The notes under the pieces were generated by a model. That model did not search any database. It saw only the letters and a list, made by a program, of their open reading frames with translations, and was not told the origin of the DNA. Below, in pieces: positions 56,245-64,000 of a DNA stretch of 64,000 nucleotides. Numbering within the stretch: position 1 is the first letter of the stretch; every line of letters begins with the position of its first letter. The DNA comes from Bacteroidales bacterium. Its GTDB lineage: Bacteria; Bacteroidota; Bacteroidia; Bacteroidales; Muribaculaceae. The stretch is taken from contig JAUNFY010000004.1 of NCBI GenBank assembly GCA_030524805.1, positions 1 to 64,000 on the forward strand, written 5' to 3'. A program made the translations under genes and the position numbers.

Positions 56245-57726
56245 ATGACTAACCAAACACAAGGCAGCAAAGCCTACCTTTTCGGCATCGTGCTTGTCGC
56301 GGTGCTCGGCGGCCTCCTCTTCGGCTACGACACGGCCGTGATTTCCGGAGCGGAAAAAGGTCTTCAGGCATTTTTCCTCGGCGCGAAAGATTTCGTCTAT
56401 TCCGACACCATCCACGGCATCACCTCGTCGAGCGCACTGCTCGGTTGCATCATCGGCTCGGCCATCTCCGGCATCATCGCCACACGCCTCGGCCGCAAGA
56501 AGGCCCTCTTCATCGCCGGCATCTTCTTCTTCGTGTCGGCCCTCGGCTCCTACTATCCTGAGTTCATGCTCTACGATTACGGTCAGCCCAGTTTCTCGCT
56601 GCTCATCACTTTCAACGTCTACCGCATCATCGGCGGCATCGGCGTAGGCCTGGCATCGGCCATCTGCCCGATGTATATCGCCGAGGTGGCGCCCTCCAAC
56701 ATGCGTGGCACCCTCGTGTCGTGGAACCAGTTTGCCATCATCTTCGGCCAGCTGGTGGTATATTTCGTCAACTTCATGATTCTTGGCGAGCACACGCAGC
56801 CGATCATCGAGAAGATGGGCGAAGCGCTCTACGTGGTGAGCGACAGTTCCGACCCCTGGACCATCTCCACCGGCTGGCGCTATATGTTCGGCTCGGAAGC
56901 CATCGTGGCCGGCATCTTCACCATTCTCGTATGCCTCGTGCCTGAATCGCCCCGCTATCTTGCCATGACGGGCAAAGACCAGCAGGCCCTCAAGGTGCTC
57001 ACCAAAATCAACGGCAGCGTGAAAGCAGCCGAAATCCTGAAGGATATCAAGGAGACCGTAAGCGTCAAGAGCGAGAAACTCTTCTCGTTCGGCATCATGG
57101 TGGTGTTTGTCGGCGTAATGCTCTCCGTGTTCCAGCAGGCTGTCGGCATCAACGCAGTGCTCTACTATGCTCCGCGTATTTTCGAATCGATGAACATGGG
57201 CAATCCTATGGTGCAGACAGTGATCATGGGCATCGTCAACATCGCCTTCACCCTCGTGGCTGTCTTCACTGTCGAGAAACTCGGCCGCAAGCCGCTCCTC
57301 ATCTGGGGCTCGATAGGCATGGCACTCGGAGCATTGGGCGTAGCGCTGAGCAACGTAACCGAAATGCCGGCTCTCTTCCCCGTGGTCAGCATCATGGTAT
57401 ATTCCGCTTCCTTCATGTTCTCGTGGGGCCCCATCTGCTGGGTGCTCATCTCGGAGATCTTCCCCAACACCATCCGCTCCCAGGCCGTGGCGATCGCTGT
57501 GGCTTTCCAGTGGATTTTCAACTTCATCGTTTCGAGCACATTCGTGCCGATGTACAACATGAGCATGGGCGACATGGGCACGAAGTTCGGCCACTTCTTC
57601 GCCTACGCTCTCTACGGAGTGATCTGCATCATCGCGGCATGGTTTGTGGCTCGCTTCGTACCGGAGACAAAGGGCAAGACCCTGGAAGACATGACCGCCC
57701 TCTGGCGCAACCGCAACAAAAAATAA
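56245..57726 (+). CDS. xylE: Sugar:proton symporter, XylE-like (MFS sugar porter)
   Basis: 493 residues with 12 membrane helices and the sugar-porter signatures GYDTAVISGA, RLGRKKAL, VPESPRYL, the QQAVGIN motif of helix 7, EKLGRKPL and PETKGKTLEDM. Bacteroidales homologues of this size are xylose or arabinose transporters. It brings in the monosaccharides freed by the surrounding enzymes. It is divergent from the HTCS gene and followed by a hairpin/heptamer element and then a terminator. Confidence 0.88.
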   Translation: MTNQTQGSKAYLFGIVLVAVLGGLLFGYDTAVISGAEKGLQAFFLGAKDFVYSDTIHGITSSSALLGCIIGSAISGIIATRLGRKKALFIAGIFFFVSALGSYYPEFMLYDYGQPSFSLLITFNVYRIIGGIGVGLASAICPMYIAEVAPSNMRGTLVSWNQFAIIFGQLVVYFVNFMILGEHTQPIIEKMGEALYVVSDSSDPWTISTGWRYMFGSEAIVAGIFTILVCLVPESPRYLAMTGKDQQALKVLTKINGSVKAAEILKDIKETVSVKSEKLFSFGIMVVFVGVMLSVFQQAVGINAVLYYAPRIFESMNMGNPMVQTVIMGIVNIAFTLVAVFTVEKLGRKPLLIWGSIGMALGALGVALSNVTEMPALFPVVSIMVYSASFMFSWGPICWVLISEIFPNTIRSQAVAIAVAFQWIFNFIVSSTFVPMYNMSMGDMGTKFGHFFAYALYGVICIIAAWFVARFVPETKGKTLEDMTALWRNRNKK

Positions 57727-57773
57727 TTCAAGTTTCGCAGGCTCAACTTGAAGGTTATGGGTTATAAGGTTAG
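57727..57773 (+). repeat. Post-stop hairpin plus GGTTATGGGTTA element
   Basis: Begins directly after the symporter stop: TTCAAGTT/AACTTGAA stem (57727-57752), then GGTTATGGGTTATAAGG. It has the same arrangement as the element after GH10 at 39892-39918. An inverted copy of CAAGTTTCGC lies at 57862-57871. Confidence 0.6.
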
Positions 57774-57884
57774 TTTATGTGCAACTCCTCTCGTGGCTTT
57801 ATCCGAGGTTAGTTCTGTAAAAAAATACTAACAATACCATATTATCAATGAAGTTCAAGAAGCGAAACTTGAGTCAGTAAATAC

Positions 57885-57918
57885 CAAACGGCTCCCTATG
57901 AAAACAGGGAGCCGTTTG
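57885..57918. terminator. Bidirectional terminator
   Basis: CAAACGGCTCCCT and AGGGAGCCGTTTG form a 13-bp stem with an 8-nt loop between the convergent symporter and GH43 genes. Confidence 0.8.
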
Positions 57919-57938
57919 ATATTTAGTGACTGATGTGG

Positions 57939-59993
57939 TTATTTCACGGGACGCAATATATATGTCTTCACTGCACCGTTGTAGTCGAAAGTGACAGTGG
58001 AGTCACCCTCGGGAGTCGTCGGCTGATTCACGGATATCTTCACATCGGGATTGTCGCAATACGCAGACACTGTGGGAACCGTATCCGACAGGAGACGATA
58101 CTCCACGTCATACCGGTCATAACCTGTATAGCCGTTGATGGCGTTGCTTCGCGTTGGATTCTCGGGAAGATTTAGCGCTACTCCGTTGACGGCGATAGTG
58201 ACCTTCGGGGAGGGTATGTGTTCAAGGGGATTATCCTTTTTGCTAAACCCGAGTCCGTTCAACTCAACTGCCGGGTGACCGGGATAACCTTCGGCCTTCA
58301 GATATATCGCATGCTTGCCGTCGAGATTGTCTACTGCGGATGCCACATCGAGAGTATATTTGGTCATCTCGCCCGGTTTGCCGCCGGCAATTGTGATCTC
58401 CCCTATTTTTCTGCCATGCCATGTATCGTTGTCATAAGGGCCGTCGAGCCATACACTGACTTTGCAGGGGCGCGGCGACAACGGCGTGACGAAAAGGTTG
58501 AACTCTGTTTCGTTGCCCGGTTTCGTACCCTCAAATGCCTTCAGGCCTTTCTGCGGCTTGTCGAGTCCGCCGAACCCGAAATACTTGTAACCTACGATGT
58601 CGCCTCCCGACATGAGCACACGCATGTTGGCATCCCAGATGTCCCAGGTGTCCTGCTGCGAGCCTATGTCAGACAGATAGCAGGCGTAGCCGGCGTCGTA
58701 GAATTTGTATGGGTCGAGACCAAAAATCTGGAAACCTTCCGAAGTCACCTCCGCACCGGAATATATGTCTCCATTTGAGGCCTTGGCCATCCATTTTCCA
58801 TCTGCTGCGTATGGATCATATCCGGTGATTGTCAGCACACCACCCTCAGCCACCGGCTTCGTGTCGTATTCAATGCTTATCGGAGCAACCATAGCCTGGC
58901 GCGCGAAACCGAATCCCCGTGGCGGACGATGATAGAACACGTACCACTGACCGTTGATTTCCTGAATCGAGCCGTGGGTGTTGTGGGCGGCGTTGGTTGC
59001 AGTCAGTGCCGTACCGTCTTCATTAGGGACTATGCCACGCGAGTCGACGAGCACACCGCCGCTGCGCCAGGGTCCGAGCGGCGAGTCGGCGAATGCGTAC
59101 CGGAGAGTTGAGTTCGAACTTCCTATCCCGTAGTCAGGGCCGGAATGGCCCGAGAATATCATTACATATTTATTTCCGATCTTGCGGATCGAGGACGCTT
59201 CGAAGAAATTGAATTCTCCGGGATTCTGATCCTTGAAAAGCGCCGGATACTCGGTGCCCTCCGGATCGCGCACCTCACCGTAGCGGTGGCTGGCCGGCAT
59301 GAAATACGGTATCACCTCAGTGCCGGGACGCACGGAATACATTGTATTCTGGTCAAGTTCCGCCGCACAGGAACGCTGGAATCCCCAGAAGCCATAAGCC
59401 CTGAACCCTTTTTCGTAGTCAGGATCCTTACGGCTTGTTATTTCCTCGATAAAGATCGAGGGGTCGAAGCCGAGGATACTGCCGTCGATCACAGCAGAGC
59501 CGTCAGCGTCAAGATTGACCGGGGTAAACGGTCCGTCGGGACGGTCGCTCTTGCACACCATCGCCTCGCGGCGCGGTCCACGGCTGTGAGGATACAGATA
59601 ATAGGTCTTCTTCCCCTTTCTGTCTTTGACCTCAACAAGGTCAGGCGCATACATCACGTCCCATTTTCCGTCTTTCTGATAGGTGAATATCGGGCCTTCG
59701 TCGCGCCAGTCGGTGAGATCCTCCACCGGTGCCGACCACATACGGATATCCGGACCGCAATAACTGTCGGTTCTGACATCGTGCGATCCGATGATGTATG
59801 CACGATACTTTCCCGGATTGTCGGGATCTTCAAACACCCGTGGTTCGCCATCGGGGAGATGTTCCCATAGCGGAAGATAAGGATTGCCAACTCCCTCCGC
59901 TCTGTTCACTCCTGATGCGGAAGTCGAGACTGTGCCTAAAGCGACTGCGGCTGCAAGCACTGCAATTCCATGCAAAGCAAGATTTTTCTTCAT
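57939..59993 (-). CDS. Large secreted GH43-like glycosidase
   Basis: 684 residues from MKKNLAL with signal peptide (about 1-25). The GH43-like five-bladed propeller (about 35-390) shows GEPRVFEDPDNPGKYRAYI at the first blade, LGFDPSIFIEE for the second acid and EFNFFEASSIRKI for the general-acid Glu. The C-terminal part (about 400-684) holds a CBM6/galactose-binding-like domain (FYDAGYACYLSDIG, NDTWHGRKIGEI) and a final beta module. Specificity is unknown; neighbours suggest arabinose or xylose linkages. It has its own TAnnTTTG box. Confidence 0.82.
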   Translation of the reverse strand: MKKNLALHGIAVLAAAVALGTVSTSASGVNRAEGVGNPYLPLWEHLPDGEPRVFEDPDNPGKYRAYIIGSHDVRTDSYCGPDIRMWSAPVEDLTDWRDEGPIFTYQKDGKWDVMYAPDLVEVKDRKGKKTYYLYPHSRGPRREAMVCKSDRPDGPFTPVNLDADGSAVIDGSILGFDPSIFIEEITSRKDPDYEKGFRAYGFWGFQRSCAAELDQNTMYSVRPGTEVIPYFMPASHRYGEVRDPEGTEYPALFKDQNPGEFNFFEASSIRKIGNKYVMIFSGHSGPDYGIGSSNSTLRYAFADSPLGPWRSGGVLVDSRGIVPNEDGTALTATNAAHNTHGSIQEINGQWYVFYHRPPRGFGFARQAMVAPISIEYDTKPVAEGGVLTITGYDPYAADGKWMAKASNGDIYSGAEVTSEGFQIFGLDPYKFYDAGYACYLSDIGSQQDTWDIWDANMRVLMSGGDIVGYKYFGFGGLDKPQKGLKAFEGTKPGNETEFNLFVTPLSPRPCKVSVWLDGPYDNDTWHGRKIGEITIAGGKPGEMTKYTLDVASAVDNLDGKHAIYLKAEGYPGHPAVELNGLGFSKKDNPLEHIPSPKVTIAVNGVALNLPENPTRSNAINGYTGYDRYDVEYRLLSDTVPTVSAYCDNPDVKISVNQPTTPEGDSTVTFDYNGAVKTYILRPVK

Positions 59994-60033
59994 AATACGA
60001 ATTTGATTTGTCAGTATAGCATTGTTGGAATTG

Positions 60034-60041
60034 CAAATATA
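60034..60041 (-). promoter_or_regulatory. -7 box of GH43-like gene
   Basis: TATATTTG on the minus strand, 41 bp before the start at 59993. Confidence 0.5.
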
Positions 60042-60061
60042 TAAAAAAAAATCCAAACAAT

Positions 60062-60101
60062 AAAATCAGACGCCTGCTGCAATGAGCAAGCGTCTGATTT
60101 T
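60062..60101 (-). terminator. Terminator of GH51 gene
   Basis: AAAATCAGACGC pairs with GCGTCTGATTTT and the minus-strand sequence continues T-rich. It lies 30 bp past the GH51 stop. Confidence 0.8.
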
Positions 60102-60130
60102 AAGCGTTTAACTAAATTTTAATTTAGATT

Positions 60131-61696
60131 TTAATTTTTCACCGCGAGGGCTACAATCGACATGGGAGGGAGGGTGACTTTGAGGCCTTCCTTGGTGACC
60201 TTGAAGTCTTTGAAAGCGGCTGTCTTCACCTTGTCGGGGTTGTCGAAGTCGTTGTAGTCGTCGGCGGCCGAGGATGTGAGGATTTCGCCGGCAATGGCGG
60301 CTTTCTTGTTGAGTTTCTCAAACGGGATGAGCACCTCGGCTTTCTCCTTGAGGTCGACGTTGGTGAGCGTCACGTTCAAGACTCCATCTTTCTCAGAGGC
60401 TGTGGCGCTTACGGTAGGCAGCGGACGGGGAGCTTTCTTGCCGGGCACCTCACGCACAGTGGTCTCGACGTCGAGAGGGATGAATGTGGCGTTCTGGTGA
60501 GGAGCGTACATCTTGAATACGTGGTAGGTGGGTGTGAGCACCATCTTGTCGCCGCTTGTGAGCACCATCGACTGGAGCACGTTGGCAATCTGTGCGATGT
60601 TGGCCATCTTGACGCGGTCGGTGTGGCGATTGAAGACATTGAGGCTCAGGGCAGCCACCATGGCGTCGCGCATTGTGTTCTGCTGGTAGAGGTGTCCGGG
60701 GACAGTGCCGGGTTCCTCATCCCACCATGTGCCCCATTCGTCGACGAGGAGTGCCACCTTCTTGTTGGGGTCATATTTGCTCATGATGGAGTCGTGCTTC
60801 ATGATGACCGGCTCAATCTCAAGACACTTGCCGAGAGTCCAGTAATAGTCATCATCGTTGAATTTAGTGGCGCTTCCCTTGCTGCCGGTCCATCCGGTCA
60901 CTGTATAATAATGGAGCGAGAGACCTTTCATGTGGTTTTTGGCCTTTTTCATAAGGACGTCGGTCCAGTTGTAGTCATAGTCGCTTGCTCCGGATGCAAT
61001 CTTGTAGAGTTTATTGCCGTTTACGTCGCGGCAGTAGGTCTGATAGCGGCGATATTCCGAAGCGTAGTCTTCGGGAGTGAAGTTTCCGCCGCAGCCCCAG
61101 CTTTCGTTGCCAACGCCGAGATATTTCAGTTTCCAGGGTTTCTCGCGTCCGTTTTTCTTGCGGAGCTCGGCCTGCGGACCGTTTTCAGCAGTGATGTATT
61201 CCACCCATTTGGAGAGTTCCTCCACAGTTCCGCTGCCAACGTTGCCGCTCAGATAAGGCTCGCAGCCTATGAGCTCACAGAGGTTGAAAAACTCGTGGGT
61301 TCCGAAGGAGTTGTCTTCCACAGTTCCGCCCCAGTTGTTGTTGATCATCACAGGACGATTTTCTTTCGGACCGATACCGTCTACCCAGTGGTATTCATCG
61401 GCGAAGCAACCGCCCGGCCAGCGCATCACGGGCACTTTGAGGTCTTTAAGAGCCTGGAGCACGTCGTTGCGGTATCCGTTGGTGTTGGGAATCGGGGAGT
61501 CTTCGCCGACCCAGAGGCCGCCATAGATGCAGGTGCCGAGATGCTCGGCAAACTGGCCGTAGATTTCGGCCGGAATCGTGCGTTCCGGATTCACGTTGTT
61601 CAGATCGAGCCTGACAGTGGCGTTCTCCACCGCCAGAGCCGGCGAAGCCACAGCCATCAAAGCCGCGCCAGCCGCCAAAGAAGCAATTAGTTTCAT
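60131..61696 (-). CDS. GH51 alpha-L-arabinofuranosidase
   Basis: 521 residues from MKLIASL (an ATG eight codons upstream, at 61720, is possible) with signal peptide. TIM barrel plus C-terminal beta domain. With numbering from the upstream Met, the acid/base is E206 ([12 protein letters not shown]) and the nucleophile is E328 ([10 protein letters not shown]). Other signatures are [13 protein letters not shown] and the [11 protein letters not shown] start. It releases alpha-L-arabinofuranose from arabinoxylan or arabinan oligosaccharides. It lies 36 bp downstream of the nucleotidyltransferase gene and could be co-transcribed with it. Confidence 0.94.
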   Translation of the reverse strand: MKLIASLAAGAALMAVASPALAVENATVRLDLNNVNPERTIPAEIYGQFAEHLGTCIYGGLWVGEDSPIPNTNGYRNDVLQALKDLKVPVMRWPGGCFADEYHWVDGIGPKENRPVMINNNWGGTVEDNSFGTHEFFNLCELIGCEPYLSGNVGSGTVEELSKWVEYITAENGPQAELRKKNGREKPWKLKYLGVGNESWGCGGNFTPEDYASEYRRYQTYCRDVNGNKLYKIASGASDYDYNWTDVLMKKAKNHMKGLSLHYYTVTGWTGSKGSATKFNDDDYYWTLGKCLEIEPVIMKHDSIMSKYDPNKKVALLVDEWGTWWDEEPGTVPGHLYQQNTMRDAMVAALSLNVFNRHTDRVKMANIAQIANVLQSMVLTSGDKMVLTPTYHVFKMYAPHQNATFIPLDVETTVREVPGKKAPRPLPTVSATASEKDGVLNVTLTNVDLKEKAEVLIPFEKLNKKAAIAGEILTSSAADDYNDFDNPDKVKTAAFKDFKVTKEGLKVTLPPMSIVALAVKN

Positions 61697-61732
61697 TACT
61701 GTAATGTATTTATGGTTCATTAGATTTCAGAT

Positions 61733-62026
61733 TCAAACAATAGCCACTTTATCATTTGCTATTTCATTTAGGAATCTTGCAGACAGGTGAGAATGTCGCC
61801 TTACGATATCAACCGACACACTCAAAATATTCTCCAGATATTCACGAAGTGACTCTATCAGAAATATTCTTGGCGGCATCTCGACAAGTAAATCCACGTC
61901 ACTGTCTTTTCTATTGTCGCCCCGCGCCATTGACCCGAACAGGCACAACGACTCCACTCCATATTCCTTCCTTAGATATGGAGAAGCGGCCTTAAGTCGC
62001 TCTATACATTCACTTCGCGTACACAT
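61733..62026 (-). CDS. Minimal nucleotidyltransferase (MntA-like), no HEPN partner
   Basis: 97 residues. The nucleotidyltransferase motif G31-S32-x10-D43-x-D45 (FGSMARGDNRKDSDVDLLVE) is complete. Proteins of this size usually act as antitoxins in MNT-HEPN (type VII) pairs, adding AMP to the HEPN toxin. No HEPN-like (DUF86) gene lies on either side: GH51 follows and a non-coding gap precedes. It may be an orphan antitoxin or pair with a distant gene. Confidence 0.82.
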   Translation of the reverse strand: MCTRSECIERLKAASPYLRKEYGVESLCLFGSMARGDNRKDSDVDLLVEMPPRIFLIESLREYLENILSVSVDIVRRHSHLSARFLNEIANDKVAIV

Positions 62027-62366
62027 ATTTGTTTCTTATTCCGTTATATTTTGCAAATATACAACTTTTTCGTGAAACGGCAAGAGTTATTTGGAATTTA
62101 AGCCTACAGTTTCATAAAAAATACGGATGCAACTTCAGTCAGGCGCAAGGTTAATATGTTAAGGAATGATAAAATCAATAAAAATAAATTAACGAAGCAA
62201 CACGAATCTGAATTTTAAGCATTTGCTACTTTTATGACTTAAATTTTACACAAAATCTAAAAATTTTCAATTATTTTTCTAATAATCTCGATTATTTTGT
62301 GTAATTTTGCAATCAGTTTCTACAACCATCGCATTGCTGACAGAGCAAAGCGAACAACTGATGTAT
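62027..62366. promoter_or_regulatory. Divergent promoter region
   Basis: AT-rich 340-bp gap. TATATTTG on the minus strand (62054-62061) would serve the nucleotidyltransferase. TAATTTTG on the plus strand (62302-62309), preceded by ATTTTGTG as in the symporter promoter, would serve the FadL-type gene. Nothing else is seen. Confidence 0.5.
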
Positions 62367-63686
62367 ATGAAAAAATTATTATTACCTATCGCAGCAATCG
62401 CGATCTCCCTCACCGCAGCAGCCGAAGGCTACCAAGTAAACACACTCAGTGCAAAACAGAACGGTATGGGACATACCGGAACAGCACTCAAGCTCGGAGC
62501 CGAAAGCATGATCTTCAATCCCGCCGGAATGGCTTTCATGGACAAGACAGTAGACTTCTCAGCGTCCGTAACCGGCATCTTCGCAACTGCAAAAGCCACT
62601 CTTCCGAACGGCACCACTTACGAGACCGACAACAAGGCCTCTACTCCGATGAGCGCCAACCTCGGATTCTCGATATACGACAATCTGAAAGCCGGCATCT
62701 CTTTCTATACCCCTTACGGCAGCGGCATCAACTGGACTGACAACTGGCCCGGCGCGATGCTCAGCCAGTCGGTAAACCTCGCCACCTACACCCTCCAGCC
62801 TACCATCGCATGGCAAATAACCCCGAAACTCTCGATCGGAGCCGGCCTAATGATGACCTGGGGCACTGTAGATCTCAACAAGGGGCTCGTAGACCCCACT
62901 ACCCTCGACGCCCTCCTAAGCCAAATGGGAATGCCGGCCTCTTTCGGAAGCACCGTGCCGGCATCGGTCAACCTCAAGGGGACCACGAGCATGGCGTTTG
63001 GCGTGAACGTTGGCGCCATGTATGACTTCAACGAAAAATGGACAATCGGAGCATCCTACCGCTCCAAGATGCCGATGAAGGTGAAAGCGGGAACGGCTTC
63101 GCTCTCCTACGTCAACGAACTGGCCAAGACGGTCTTGGAAAGCAAACTCTCGGTGCTTGACCAGGCCAACTTCAAAGCTGAGATGCCATGCGTGTCGGTG
63201 CTCAACATCGGGGGAGCCTACCGCCCCATACCGAATGTGACAGTGGCTGCCGACATCCAGGTATCATTCTGGAAAGAATATGATCAGCTCGACATCGAAT
63301 TCCTGAGCGAACAGCTCACTCCTTTCAATCAGCACATCGCCAAAGACTACCGCAACTCCCTGACTTATCATGTCGGTGCGGAATGGGGCGTGACAAAACG
63401 CTTCGACCTGCGTTGCGGACTGATGGTGGACACGGCACCGATGCGCAGCGACAACTACAATCCGGAGACACCGGGCATGACTAAAATAGAACCTTCCATC
63501 GGTTTCTCGTTCCGGCCGGTAAAGAACTTCTCGATTGATCTGGCGGTGCTGTATGTTGCCGGACTGGGAATGGACAACGCCTCATGCACTTACAAGAACC
63601 TGCTGACAAACCAGGACCAGACCTTCACGGCTGACTATAAGGTGCATGCCGTCAACCCTTCACTGGGAGTTTCCTACAGTTTCTGA
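62367..63686 (+). CDS. OmpP1/FadL-family outer-membrane transport protein
   Basis: 439 residues from MKKLLLP (upstream in-frame ATG codons lie in the leader) with signal peptide (about 1-19). FadL/TodX pattern: N-terminal hatch with TLSAKQNGMGHTGTAL and SMIFNPAGMAFM, then a 14-strand barrel, e.g. WTIGASYRSKMPMKV, and a C-terminal Phe in LGVSYSF. It is a porin for hydrophobic compounds such as fatty acids. It stands alone with its own promoter and terminator and is unrelated to the xylan genes. Confidence 0.9.
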   Translation: MKKLLLPIAAIAISLTAAAEGYQVNTLSAKQNGMGHTGTALKLGAESMIFNPAGMAFMDKTVDFSASVTGIFATAKATLPNGTTYETDNKASTPMSANLGFSIYDNLKAGISFYTPYGSGINWTDNWPGAMLSQSVNLATYTLQPTIAWQITPKLSIGAGLMMTWGTVDLNKGLVDPTTLDALLSQMGMPASFGSTVPASVNLKGTTSMAFGVNVGAMYDFNEKWTIGASYRSKMPMKVKAGTASLSYVNELAKTVLESKLSVLDQANFKAEMPCVSVLNIGGAYRPIPNVTVAADIQVSFWKEYDQLDIEFLSEQLTPFNQHIAKDYRNSLTYHVGAEWGVTKRFDLRCGLMVDTAPMRSDNYNPETPGMTKIEPSIGFSFRPVKNFSIDLAVLYVAGLGMDNASCTYKNLLTNQDQTFTADYKVHAVNPSLGVSYSF

Positions 63687-63742
63687 CAACTGCCCGGATA
63701 AGCCGCGGGCAGCCTTGCGGATAGCGGGCATCATGATAAAGA

Positions 63743-63781
63743 AAGCCTCCGGAGCCTTTTTGAAGAGGGCTCCGGAGGCTT
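63743..63781. terminator. Strong terminator after FadL-type gene
   Basis: AAGCCTCCGGAGCC and its exact complement form a 14-bp stem with an 11-nt loop, 57 bp after the stop. Confidence 0.85.
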
Positions 63782-63787
63782 GAATCA

Positions 63788-64000
63788 TTTCGGGCTTCCG
63801 CCCTCACACTGCTTCCCCTGACTTTTACGGGAGAATTCGGACTTCGCCCTCACACTCCTTAAGAAAAGCGCTTGCTTTCGGAGGAAGGCTGAGATTTCGG
63901 GCTTTGCAGCCCTCACACTCTTTCAAAGCAGACTTAGGGGAGGCTTGGAATTTCGGGCTTCCGCCCTCACACTGCTTCCCCTGACTTTTACGGGAGAATT
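63788..64000. repeat. Array of about 50-59-bp repeats reaching the window edge
   Basis: A 50-bp unit (63788-63837) recurs exactly at 63951-64000, with two diverged units between (from 63836 and from 63895). Every unit begins with TTCGG(G/A)CTT, then CCCTCACACT, and holds a short GGGC/GCCC hairpin. No convincing gene overlaps it. Confidence 0.7.

Noticed and set aside
63788..64000. CRISPR array
   Set aside because: Units share most of their length rather than short repeats with unique spacers, lengths vary, and no cas gene is visible.

Overview
The window looks like a chromosomal stretch of a gut Bacteroidales bacterium, most likely Muribaculaceae or a close relative (family is inference). 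The evidence is repeated TAnnTTTG -7 boxes in place of E. coli -10 boxes, a SusC-type receptor, a hybrid two-component regulator, many secreted glycoside hydrolases, ECF sigma/FecR/TonB-barrel trios, DUF3943, DUF3861 and DUF3244 proteins, and GG-leader peptides. Most genes are GC-rich with AT-rich gaps. No rRNA, tRNA, CRISPR array, integrase or intact insertion sequence was recognised.

Layout. 0.3-9.0 kb: an ECF sigma/FecR/outer-membrane barrel operon, a sugar acetyltransferase next to a perfect 40-bp palindrome, and an outer-membrane barrel divergent from a histidine kinase/response regulator pair. 9.0-16 kb: fructose-bisphosphate aldolase among decayed genes (a truncated oxidoreductase, an internally deleted esterase, a broken DUF3943 copy) and small envelope proteins. 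16.1-26.0 kb: a tight operon of CE15, GH127, GH95, GH31 and GH43 enzymes. 26.2-36.9 kb: a lipoprotein, then a locally AT-rich RiPP (ribosomally made, modified peptide) locus. 37.0-38.6 kb: an AAA-ATPase/nuclease-fold protein. 38.8-51.0 kb: a second carbohydrate operon (GH43, GH10, GPH symporter, CE6-GH97 fusion, GH43, a broken SusC/carbohydrate-binding chimera, GH43). 51.9-62.0 kb: the hybrid regulator, a divergent xylose-type symporter, GH43, GH51 and an orphan nucleotidyltransferase. 62.4-64 kb: a FadL-type porin and a repeat array running off the edge.

How the genes fit together. The two operons plus the 51.9-61.7 kb genes form a system for decorated glucuronoarabinoxylan. GH10 cuts the backbone; GH43, GH51 and GH127 remove arabinose and xylose; GH31, GH95 and GH97 remove xylosyl and galactosyl decorations; CE15 and CE6 remove esters; two symporters import products; the hybrid regulator senses them. 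The only SusC is truncated and fused to another gene's tail, and no SusD is present.

The most interesting system is the RiPP locus (27.6-36.9 kb): a GG-leader precursor whose core holds four Cys-x2-(E/K)-G-(S/T)-G octads, a radical SAM/SPASM maturase, a C39 peptidase ABC exporter, a co-transcribed outer-membrane barrel, a 68-residue stub of an HlyD adaptor, a DUF3244 protein, and a membrane TPR/coiled-coil putative regulator.
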